From Clavaria fumosa (Eukaryota; Basidiomycota; Agaricomycetes; Agaricales; Clavariaceae): a DNA stretch of 64,000 bases. This document shows, piece after piece, positions 10,755-20,506 of the stretch. Numbering within the stretch: the stretch's first letter is position 1; every line of letters starts with the position of its first letter. The notes beneath the pieces were generated by a model, which searched no databases, was not told the DNA's origin, and saw only the letters and a program-made list of their open reading frames with translations. The position numbers were made by a program, and so were the translations under genes. The stretch covers positions 3,080,501 to 3,144,500 of the forward strand of contig OX637795.1 of NCBI GenBank assembly GCA_951802425.1, given 5' to 3'.

Positions 10755-11330
10755 GCACCATGCCTGTCGGCGACAGTGGCAAGTTACGAAAGAGGCAGGC
10801 GAGATATACGACCTCGTGCGCAAAATGTAGACGGTGCGTTGTAGGGTTTCAATCCTGTTAGCTTTTTGTAATCTCTCTTCCTTGAAATGCTATGGGAATC
10901 AAGCCGGTGTTCGCTGGGGCGATGTCCGCCTGTTAATTCACTGCATCTTCGTGCGCGGGTTCCTCCGATTTGGGTTCCTCCGATTCGGGATCTTCAAGCT
11001 GCCATTTTGTCCTCTGCTGACGCAGCTGCGATGTCATGACACACCGACCACCACGATGAGTCCACGAGACGCGACTGCAACGCCGCCAACCAGGCGCTAC
11101 AGCGCTATTATTGGGTCAAACCGACCCCCGCCGGGGATGTTTACCGGCGCTGCTCAGCGTCTACCGCCACTACCAGGAGGACAACAACGCCCGCAACAAC
11201 CTGAATAGCTCGTCTTCTACGGAATTACTCTCTCCACGTGTCTGGGAGCTCGGTTGCGTGAGATCGCGGTCTGTCCAACACTTGGGCTTGTGATCCTCAT
11301 CCGCGCTCCGTAGCTGGCTTTGTGCCTTGC
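10755..11330 (+). pseudogene. Repeat family F, third diverged copy
   Basis: Related to 6175-7300 (opposite orientation) and 48660-49830. It opens with an ATG frame reading MPVGDSGKLRKRQARYTTSC and a CAKCRRC motif reminiscent of the start of a Zn2Cys6 cluster, but no second half follows. A later frame begins MSPRDATATPPTRRYSAI and is soon frame-shifted relative to its relatives. Probably a decayed gene; function unknown. Confidence 0.35.
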
Positions 11331-12240
11331 TCTACCTTTCATAACCAATGTCCTCCATCAAGAACTGCGAGCGCAAGTTGAGCACCTTGCCGCTGCTCAC
11401 AATGTGCCCAGAGGAGATGTGTGTTGACCCTATGCTCTTGCTCCACTCTGGCTTCAGGCCCCATTGCTGCACGGGGCCGTGTGTGGGCTTGTTGTGATGC
11501 CACGCTGGTGACATGCACAACGATCTGCCATAGTGAAGAACACACGATCAGTTAACATAGTCAGTTTGAAAAGGAGAGGAACGGCTGTTGCCCAATAGTG
11601 AGCTCTGCCTAGTCCGACGCGCTGCACATGCCAGTCGCACACATCGCTGGCACGCTTTTCTCAATGGCTCCCGCACAACTTCCCAACCTAATTTGCGGCC
11701 ATGCACATCCCTGGGTCTCGTCAATCGGTGTGCGGAAGGGGCGTGGCGATGCGGCGGGGCGGCGGTACAACTTATTACTGTAATAAACAGCAGTATAAAC
11801 GTGTAATATGTTCCGTGTCGTGTGTAGATCCCCTTCCGCGTCCTGACAGCGCAGTGTCGCGCGGAACGCGACTCGGAGTTGGACACAATACACCCTTCAT
11901 TTACTGTACCTACAACATTAATTAACTATGCCCCTTTTTTTATGAATATTGTGCAGAATGATGTGTGATTAGGGAGGAGCATTAGAGCTCAAGTGGTGGT
12001 TGATTAGTTCGGGGCTGATAAGAAGCAGTGGGTGCCAGTAAGGAGGTGAGAGAAGCAGTATCTTAGTGAGAAAGCAATGTCAATGACAATGAGGAAGGGG
12101 AAAACAAGTGAAGAAAGAAAGATTGAGAATGCTGTAATTGTGGAATCTGGATCCTAAATGTGGGTGGTATTTATTTTGGTGATGACTATGCAATGGGCCC
12201 AGCTATTCTCTCTGTTTTCTCTGTTTTCTCCAAAACTCTG
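11331..12240. other. Gene-poor stretch
   Basis: Overlapping short ORFs around 11340-11900 on both strands have no recognisable domain. From 11930 the DNA is AT-rich. I see no supportable gene. Confidence 0.4.
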
Positions 12241-12279
12241 AAAATTTCTTTGTGGGGCCATCAGGAAACCTCAAATTTT

Positions 12280-12490
12280 CTTGACAATTTGGACCTTCTT
12301 ACATGTCTTGATTGCACTTAATTGGTCTTGATTTGTTTCTTGACTGTCTTGAATCCTCAAATCAAGACAGATCAAGACAAAAAGTTCTTAATCAAGTAGG
12401 TCCATTTTCTTGATTTGTCTTGACTAACTTGATTTTTCTGTCAAGACTATCAAGACAGAGTCAAGACAAAACAAGACAGCATCAAGAAAA
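12280..12490. repeat. Cluster of TCAAGAC / GTCTTGA motifs
   Basis: The heptamer and its inverse occur about a dozen times within roughly 210 bp, giving strong potential to fold back. It abuts the truncated element-1 relic at 12493. Confidence 0.6.
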
Positions 12491-12492
12491 TT

Positions 12493-12662
12493 TGATGTGT
12501 CCTGATGGGGTGAAGTACTTGGTGAAGTGGTTGGGATACCCAGTAGAGGAAAACACCTGGGAGCCCTGTAGGAACCTCATTAACATAATGTTGCTGCTCT
12601 GGGACTTCTTCTGCCAACACCCTGACAAAGCAAAGTTGGCTGGTCAAGACACCCAGCCTTAA
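12493..12662 (+). pseudogene. Chromodomain fragment of an element-1 relative
   Basis: The frame reads VKYLVKWLGYPVEENTWEP and ends KAKLAGQDTQP before a TAA. This matches the chromodomain tail of element 1 (39660-39812). A polypurine run (AAGGGGGGGGGG) and an LTR relic follow at once. The rest of pol is missing. Confidence 0.8.
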
Positions 12663-12675
12663 GGGGGGGGGGTGA

Positions 12676-12947
12676 TGTTAGGATCACTTACTTAAGCCAT
12701 CCCAAAGAGGAGCTAGAGAAGATTGTTGGAAGGTCACATGACCTGTGGTGGAGGATTACATAATCATGAGATCACCTGACCTGGGGCTTGGGCATGTCAC
12801 ATGATCTGAGAGGTCTGAGTGCGGGAACTCTGGGAAGTCCTGAAGCTCTTGCTATAAGTACCTTCACTTTTCCTATTTTGTACTCTTTCCCCTTATGTTA
12901 GTATTGTCATGACCTTACATTTAAGTTGTGTGAGACCCAGTCTGATA
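12676..12947 (+). mobile_element. Relic LTR, element-1 family
   Basis: Starts TGTTAGGATCACTTA and ends CTGATA, aligning along its length with the element-1 LTRs at 13697 and 39824 but more diverged and slightly shorter. Confidence 0.8.
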
Positions 12948-13009
12948 CATTGCACAATGTCCTGAGCAAGTTTGGATATGGTGAGTGGGTGTGCTGGGGG
13001 GTGGAGTGG

Positions 13010-13560
13010 TCATAATGGTCTCTGGGTGTTGAGTGATGTGGTGAGGGGGAGACTTGATATTATGTTAGGGCCTGTCCCATTGTTGTAATAACGATAATCA
13101 GTTATGAAGTGACTCTGAAAGCTATCCTCACAAGGATCACCTCAACTATTAAGTATAACCAAGAATACTTGGTCCCAAAGTGAGTATGTGAGTATTATGA
13201 GAGTAGTTGCAAGTATTACAAGAGTAGTTGCAAGTATTATGAGGGTAGTCACAAGTTTGTAGGACATGGTAGATGTCTTGATGAAACCTAAGAGAGTTTC
13301 CAAAGACAAGTAGATGGGAAAATGACAAGTTAAAAGAAAATACTTAGTTGTGTGAGTAGTGTGCAAGTGCAGAGGACAAGTTAGAAGGGAAAAGTGTTGT
13401 CAAGTCACTTGGTGAGACAAGACCTATCAATCATGTAGGTTCAAAGCTCAAGGGCATTATGGCCACAAGCTTAAACTGAAGGTGCATCAATATCAAGTCT
13501 ACCATATGATGAGTACATGAGGGCCTTATATACACAATTGTGAGTATGTGACTACTTTAA
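13010..13560 (-). mobile_element. Relic of element-2 LTR and leader, inverted
   Basis: On the minus strand it carries the element-2 leader, the primer site (13049-13061) and the LTR end (TGTTAGGGCC read on plus at 13063). The stretch 13395-13540 matches the element-2 LTR around 17700-17850, including TATATA and the AGACTTGATATT start region. A 21 bp motif is repeated three times at about 13190-13255. No second LTR end is visible. Confidence 0.65.
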
Positions 13561-13696
13561 GTAAGTGTTAGGATGCCTAGGAAACAAGACTAAGGTAAGT
13601 GGGGTTTGTAAGATCATCTAGCAACCAAAGGTAAAACCTACTAAAGTCATGGGGTTGATAAGATGAAGGAGTAAGGTCATGAAGGCAATAGCCTTG

Positions 13697-13986
13697 TGTT
13701 AGGATCACTTATGTAAGCCATCCCAAAGTGCAGTTGTGGAGAAACTGGGAGGGTTGTTGGAAGGTCACATGACCTGTGGCTGGGTCGGATTATGTAATCA
13801 TGTAAGATCACATGACCTGGGGCCTGGGCGCATCACGTGATCCGAGGGTCCGAGCGTGGGAACGCCGGCAAGTGCCAAAGCGTTCGCTATAAGTACTTTT
13901 GCTTTTCCTTTTTTGTACTCTTTTCCCCTTATCTTAGTATTGTCGTCATGACCTTACGCTTGAGTTGTGTGAGACCCAGTCTGATA
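13697..13986 (+). repeat. Element 1 5' LTR
   Basis: TGTTAGG to CTGATA. TATAAG is at 13888-13893. Compared with the 3' LTR there are few differences, several of them CpG transitions. Confidence 0.9.
13931..13941 (+). promoter_or_regulatory. Predicted transcript start and self-primer, element 1
   Basis: ATCTTAGTATT starts 43 nt after the TATAAG box and is the exact reverse complement of AATACTAAGAT at 13988-13998. This is the arrangement of Tf1/sushi-type self-priming. Confidence 0.65.
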
Positions 13987-13987
13987 T

Positions 13988-13998
13988 AATACTAAGAT
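13988..13998 (+). other. Primer-binding site, element 1 (self-complementary type)
   Basis: AATACTAAGAT lies one base after the LTR end. It does not begin with TGG, so an ordinary tRNA 3' end would not pair here. Confidence 0.65.
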
Positions 13999-14560
13999 CC
14001 GCCTGTCTGCCCTAGCCCCGTGTCCTAACCTGGCTAGCCTGGACCCTTAATTTCAAACTGTGACACGTTGTCACAGCTCAGCCCCTATCATCCTCTTCTC
14101 CTTTACCCTGCCCGCGGTGTGTAACAGAACCATGCGAAATTTTTACTGTGTGTAGATACATGTGACCAGACCAGGAGGAAGTCAACAGTGACTCTCCCCA
14201 AGTGATACTGAGTGCCCAAGGCCCAGAACTTTGTTTTACAGCTACATACCAGTGAATCATGTAGTGTACAGGGCAAGGAAAGGCCCCTACATAGTCTTTC
14301 TGTAGTTTCCTGGTCCAGTGGACAGGGCCCTTGCTCTGTGACCATTGTCAGAAGGGTGCACGGGCAACTCATTAGGAGTTGTGGAGCGACCACCTGGGAC
14401 ACCATTCAGGCCCCACATTAACAAAAGTTTCATAGAATAAGAGTTCTATAGGTACATAAGTACACAGAAGAGCAGCCTAAGAGGACAGGACTGTTAAGAG
14501 ATCGAAGAAATCCTGAGTGCCCAAGGCCCAGAACTTTATTTACAGTATCCAGGGCCTGTG
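13999..14560 (+). other. Element 1 leader with a 30 bp direct repeat
   Basis: The motif CTGAGTGCCCAAGGCCCAGA plus the following ACTTT and TTTACAG occurs at about 14208-14241 and about 14512-14544, bracketing roughly 270 bp. No coding is seen. Confidence 0.5.
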
Positions 14561-16977
14561 ATGGCAGACCATGTCGCCCCGCCTGTAGCCCAACCTATGA
14601 GGCTTGACCTATCTGTTGCCCCCTTTGATGGGCAGAAAAGGAACTTCCGTACGTTCCTCTGATCACTTTGCCTCTTGTTTATGGCGAACCCGACTACCTA
14701 TGCTACGGACCTGGTGAAGGTCCTCTTTGCTTTGAGCAAAATTACTGGAGATGGATTCACTGCTGAATGGGCAAATATGAAAGTGGAAGAGATCCTGGGT
14801 AGTGGCGAGGCCAGAACCTGGGTGGAGTTTGTGGAGGAGACGAAGCAGGCGTTTGATGACCCGAACAACCGTGCGACTGCCCTTGCCAATATTGCAGGGT
14901 TGAAACAGGGTGCCATGACGGCACCAGAGTTCTTTGCGAGATTTGAGACACTGTTCCGACAGGCGGAGTTGAGTGCAGAGAAGGACTCAGGAATCCTGGT
15001 CCATTGGCTGGAGTTGAACCTGAGTAGGAGGTTGGTGGAGAGGATCTATGGTGTCTCCCCGATGCCAGAGACTTATGGAGAATGGAAAGTGCTGGCAGAA
15101 AGACTGGATGCCCAGCAAAGGTGATTTGATGCGATAGTCATGGAACGGACACCGCAACCCATTGCAACCCCTGCGTGACCCACCGCAACCCTACCGCGAC
15201 CTGCCATGACCGTTTCGCGACCTCTTGTGACCCCTCTGCTGTGTACTCCGGATGTGGCCATGGCCTGAGGATGGGCCCCTGCTGATGAGAGACATTGTTT
15301 CCGATGCCACCAGACTGGCCATGCTGTCTGTTTCTGCCCCCTGCCTGATACATGTCTGCAGGTCCCAAGGGCCCAAACCCGGGCAGCACCATGTGCCCCC
15401 CAAATGGCGGAGGGATATGAGAAAGAGATTGCACGGCTCCGAGCCTGCATAGAGCTGTGTGTGAGAGAGAGGAGGACTCCCACTGGGGAGAAGAAGTGTG
15501 CCAGCCCCCTTTCTGTCCCTGTGCCTGCTGCAAGTATACCCCGATATACCATCTTGCAGTGGAGACATACCCGAATTGGGGCTGAGGTGAAGGAGGAAGT
15601 GAGACTGGCAGAGTGCCTAACCAGAGTGCAGCCAGAAGTGCGGAAACATGTGCCACAAGAGCTAGCCATCCAGGTGCACTTGGAGGCTTTCAGCACTGGC
15701 AAAGGGACCACAATGAAGGCCCTTGTTGACTCAGGGTGCACCAACTGCTTCATGGATTTGGAGTGGGCAAAAGGAGTGGGACTGGAGCCATCTCTCCTGC
15801 TGAACCCAATCACCATGTATAATGTGGATGGGACGCAGAACAGGAATGGAAAGGTCCGGTATGGGATAGAGGTGCTGGTGAGAGTTGGTGACCACCAGGA
15901 GTGGATCCACTTTCTGCTGGGAAAGACCCAGTCCCACAAGGTCATCCTTGGGCATGACTGGCTCAAGCGACATAACCCGGATATTGACTGGCAGAAGGCA
16001 GAGCTGAGCCTTACCCACTGCCCCCCACAGTGTTCCCCATCCCCTCAAGCCTCTGCACCCCTGAAAATGAGTACCCTCGCATCCACGAGTATTCTGGACA
16101 CCCATTTTCCCAACTCTGGCCCTACCCCCGATTGGCCCAGCCGCTACCCTTTGGTGTTTAGTGAAGCGAAGTGGGATGAACTTCCCCGCTCCCGACCAGA
16201 CTTCGATATTAAGATCGAGTTCAAAAAGGACCCTGAGCACCTCTCCTCCAAGCTGTATTCTTTGACATGGCAGGAGATGGTGGAGATGAACCATTGGGTG
16301 GATGAGCAGCTTGCTTCTGGACACTCGAAATCCCCGTATGCCAGCCCCTTCTTCTTCAAACATGAGAAGGACAAACTGCGGCCAATCATCGACTACTCGA
16401 GGCTGAATGCACACCTGATCAAGGACAAGTACCCCCTCCCCCGCATCTGAGACACAGTGGATGTGCTTAAAGGAGCGTCAATCTACTCTAAGATTGATGC
16501 AAAGGGAGGTTTCCCATCTATGCAGGTCTGGCCCGAGCACCAGCACCGCTGCGCCTTCCTGACACCCCGTGGACTCTTTGAACCAGCTGTCATGTGGTTT
16601 GGACTGCAGAATGCCCCTGCTACCTTCCAACGCTTCATGAATCATGTGTTGAGGGAGGAGATTGCAGGAGGACATGTGAGGGCCTATGTGGATGATGTCA
16701 TTGTGTTTGCAGAGGACTTGGCTACACACCGGTACTGGATGGATCGGGTCTTGAGGAAGTTTGGAGAGAATGGGTTGTGTCTCAAACTCAGTAAATGCGA
16801 GTTTGAGAAGAGTGAGATCATCTTCCTGGGAATGAAGATCTCCCACAACAGACTAGAGCATGATCCGGCCAAGGGTGCGGCAGTCCGAGATTGGCCACAT
16901 CCTAAGAATGTGAAGGATGTCCAGAGGTTCAATGGGATGCTGAACTACCTCCGCTGGCACATCCCAAATCTTTCTGC
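14561..16977 (+). pseudogene. Element 1 gag-pol, 5' part (gag, protease, RT)
   Basis: The ATG at 14561 opens a capsid-like gag region (PFDGQKRNFRTFL). A CCHC zinc knuckle (CFRCHQTGHAVCFC) follows near 15290. The aspartic protease motif LVDSGCTNCFM is near 15723. Reverse transcriptase has LRPIIDYSRLN, the fingers and palm, and YVDD near 16686. One reading frame covers everything. Five TGA codons interrupt it here, each where Arg fits (for instance RI-stop-DTVDVLKG at 16448). The frame stops where element 2 entered, between RT and RNase H. Confidence 0.9.
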
Positions 16978-18446
16978 TGTCAGGACCCATTCATTTTTCC
17001 TTGCCCAAGTCGACTTCACCCACATCCACGAGCTTCCCGACGACCCTCTACAACCTCGCGAGTCCCTCTACACACTTCCAGGACCCGCTGTCTCCTTCCG
17101 GAAGCCTCTCCAACCTCCCCCGCACTCACACGACACTCGCGACCACCATGCTGTGCTCGCGACGCTTCCTATTACTTCACCCTACGCGCATACTTCACCC
17201 GGACCCACCAATCCTACGCGCGACACACCGATACGCGTCTACTTCCACCAGCACGTGACTTGCCGCGTGGCACCCCCGGCGCTACCACTGCCAGTGCCAA
17301 TACGTTACCAGCGTTACCAGCGTTACTCACGTGACTACCCGCCCATAGGTCACCTGCGTCACTAGCGTCACCCACGTGATCGCTCTTATGATCTCGCGAC
17401 CTTAACACTCAAACGCACCACCAATGGTCAGCTGTATGAACACTTCAAATATGCGTCCCTTCTTTTCCTCAGTTGTCTATAATTACGTTACTTATGATCC
17501 AAGAATCCCTCCGTAGTTATAGCGACGTATATACTTATTTAACTAGGTTGTGACCCGTGACAGGTCATCTTCGTGACCTTACCTATGCATACCTAACCCC
17601 TCGCGACCTTAGTAGAACATGCGCCTAGTCACTTTACGACTAAACATACCCTGTACTACTATAGTCTTGTCGCCTGGCGACCTCTGTACTTTCCCTTCTT
17701 CGTTATACCCTCTGTACGTATGTATATAAGGTCTCGCATGTACTTATGGTACTCTAGACTTGATATTGACACACATTGGTTTAAGCTTGAGGCTAGTACG
17801 CCCTTTGAGCTTGGAACCACTGCGATTGATAGGTCTTGTCTCTCTTGGTGACCACAAGATCGCCAAGACACACTCTACTTTGTTCTAACTTGCCCTCTGT
17901 GCTCCTACAACTCGCGCGATCTAAGTATTCTCTATTATTTGTCTTGGTACTGATCTTGGAACCCTACAGGTTCACCCATCGGTTGGCAAAGTCATCGCCT
18001 TCACCGACACATTTCTCAACACCGTCGCGACCACCGCGATCCTTCCAACATTCTCTATTTCTTTCACCTTGTCTTTTTCCTTCTCTACGCTTTGTCGGTC
18101 AACCTCACGACCTTCTCAGCGTTATCACTTTCCCCCACCTCGTCTATTCCTTTCTTCATGCTTCATCGGTCGACTTCGCGACCCTCTCAGCGTCACCCAT
18201 TTCCCCCCTCCTTGTCAATTTCCTCCTTTATGCTTCGTCTACTGACTTCGCAACCTTCCCAACGACGTCTTCCTCCTCTATACTTGTCTTTCTTCGCTCT
18301 TACATCTTCTCAGACATCTTCGCGACCTACCGGGACCGAGCATTCTCGACTGTGCTCAACAGTTGATTGGTCTTAGCGAGTTTCCAGCATAGGTCACCAA
18401 CAAGTCGATCTCCGGCACTACTATCGAGACAGGACAGGCCCTAACA
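16978..18446 (+). repeat. Element 2 5' LTR (1469 bp)
   Basis: TGTCAGGACCC to GCCCTAACA. TATATAA is at 17723-17729. It lacks an 18 bp segment present in the 3' LTR near 36630-36660. Most differences from the 3' LTR are CG versus TG or CA. Confidence 0.9.
17756..17767 (+). promoter_or_regulatory. Predicted transcript start and self-primer, element 2
   Basis: AGACTTGATATT begins 33 nt after the TATATAA box and is the exact reverse complement of the 12 bases at 18448-18459. Confidence 0.65.
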
Positions 18447-18447
18447 T

Positions 18448-18459
18448 AATATCAAGTCT
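18448..18459 (+). other. Primer-binding site, element 2 (self-complementary type)
   Basis: AATATCAAGTCT lies one base after the 5' LTR end, in the same position as the element-1 site. It pairs with the predicted 5' end of the transcript. Confidence 0.65.
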
Positions 18460-18502
18460 CCCCCTCGCCCCACCACTCAACACCCGGATAACACAAACCA
18501 TT

Positions 18503-20506
18503 ATGTCTTCCAGTCACACTCCTCCCCAACCAACCACTCATCACTTCCAGACACGCACAGGTAGCCGCGTGATCACTCCAATGATCTTGGAGACTACTTG
18601 CGAGCCGCCTACCACTGTACAAGAACGACCCGCGTCCGTCGTTCAATCACAGCCCGAAGAACCTGCCCAAATCGCACCTAGCCATGCCTCGTCCCCGTGC
18701 GAAGAAGCCGAGACCCTTGTGGAACAGCTCGGCTACCCGCACTTCGACTGCCCTCGCCACCGTACTTACCAAATTCTCAACAATACTCGCTGCCAATATG
18801 AAACCGGAACTCTCAATGAAGAATTAGCATATCTCATTGAGACGACAAATCTCTACGAGGCATTGGTACGATTAACGGATGGATTCCGAGCTAACCCGCA
18901 GAACCGACTCTACGAGAGTCAACGCCAATATCCAGGCACTACCGACCGAGGAGCCCTGTCTCCCCCCGACCTGGATACTCCCTCGCGACCTCCGAGAGTC
19001 GCCCAGCCTACAAGAGGACCCCGAGACATGGCCCCACTTTTCCGAGTTGCAGCACAATCCCTGCAGAACTTTGCCAACCCTGCTGCGCCCAACAAGCGAC
19101 CCGCCATTGTCTCCAGGATCCCTAGGTACACTGCCCCTCGCAGCAGCTGGCCTACGTGGACGCAGCCAGCCACTACTCCGAGTAGGGCACTCCCTCGCGA
19201 CCCTATAGGGACCGAAGCAACGCTTCAACCTGCCCCTCGCCTCGAGATTCCGGTCGAGCCCTTCCGCATTCCACAACTGGAAGCGCGACCAGTACCCCAG
19301 ATGGAGACGCGACCAGCATCTCGCCCTCCATCACAGGCTGAAGCCCCGCAGGTCCCTCCAGTCCCCCCTATGCCCCCACACCCCGCCGCCACGCTTCGAG
19401 ATGAGGCCCCTGGTACCCACCACCACCATTACTATTACCAGGCCCCTCCCTCCGAAGGACCATCGGCCTGAGACACCTTCGCTCGAGAATCCAAGCTCGA
19501 CACCAGACGTCCCGAACCGTTCAATGGTCGTGACCGACGCAAGTGGAAACCTTTCGTCACGGAATGCCTAATGACTTTCTTCGCCAAGCCCGTAACCTTC
19601 CAAGGAGATCACGAGAGGGTTACTTTCGCCGCCTCTTACCTCACGGACACCGTGCAGAGCCACTACACCTCCCTCCTTCAATTCAATGCCGAACACCCGG
19701 CTCTACATTCCTGGGAAGGATTCATCCACGAGTTTGGAGGGATGTTTGGAGTGGTCAACACGCAGATTGAAGCTGACCAGAACCTTCGCTTGTTGCAGAT
19801 GGGCGAAAACGAATGGTTTTCGAACCATATCATCCGTTTCGAGTCCTTTGCTTTCGAATCCAACTGGAACTCGGCTGCCCTACAATCCGAACTCTATTGC
19901 TCGATGTCCACACGCATCAAAGAGGCCATGAAAGTCATTCTGCGACCCATGACGTATCAAGAACTTCGCGATTTGGCAATGCAAATTGACCAGAGGCACT
20001 GGGAGTATGAGAGTGAGACCCGCCAAACTCAATTCCGCGCTAACCCTCCTACTCCTCGTCCCCCTGTTCAACAAGGCGGAAATCGCCCTTTGGCTCAACA
20101 AGGCAGAAATTGCAATTACCAAGCGACGTCGCGACCTTACCCCGCCGCTGGAAATAATCCTATGACGCCCCGACCAGCCGCAGGGAACCCCGCGACTTCA
20201 CCGTGACCCACCAATCCACCTCGCCAGCCGAATCCAAATCCGAACTCGCCCTACGTCCCCCTTAGCGATGAGGAATGAGAATGTCGTCGTCAGGGAAATC
20301 TCTGTATGAGATGTGGAAAGCCCGGACACTACAGTGCTGCTTGCCCCGATCGACGAGTAGCCAGACAAGCCGTCTTCATGCTAGAGGAAGGAGAGGAAGA
20401 ATTACAGGAAGAATACGAAGTTGAGGAAGAAGTGGAAGAAGATGTGGATGACCCGCACGAAGAGTTAAACGAGGAAGCGACTCAGGAGCTTCTGGGGGAA
20501 CTCTGA
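18503..20506 (+). pseudogene. Element 2 gag
   Basis: The ATG at 18503 opens a Pro/Ser-rich N-terminal region. A capsid-like segment (PFNGRDRRKWKPFVTECL; LQMGENEWFSNHIIRFESFA) follows, then a CCHC knuckle (CMRCGKPGHYSAAC) near 20311 and a Glu-rich tail. In-frame TGA codons lie at 19469, 20204 and 20276, each fitting Arg. The frame ends at TGA 20504-20506. Pol lies in the -1 frame, open across this stop, and a run of five G (20494-20498) just upstream is a possible slip site. Apart from the TGAs the frame is intact. Confidence 0.85.

Noticed and set aside
10755..10860. Zn2Cys6 cluster in repeat family F (CAKCRRC)
   Set aside because: Only half of the pattern is present and the second Cys triad is missing. 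The other copies do not preserve it in frame.
15073..15966. 297-codon minus-strand ORF opposite element-1 gag-pol
   Set aside because: It is a shadow of the sense frame, has no recognisable domain and lies outside the position of the antisense genes in elements 2 and 3.
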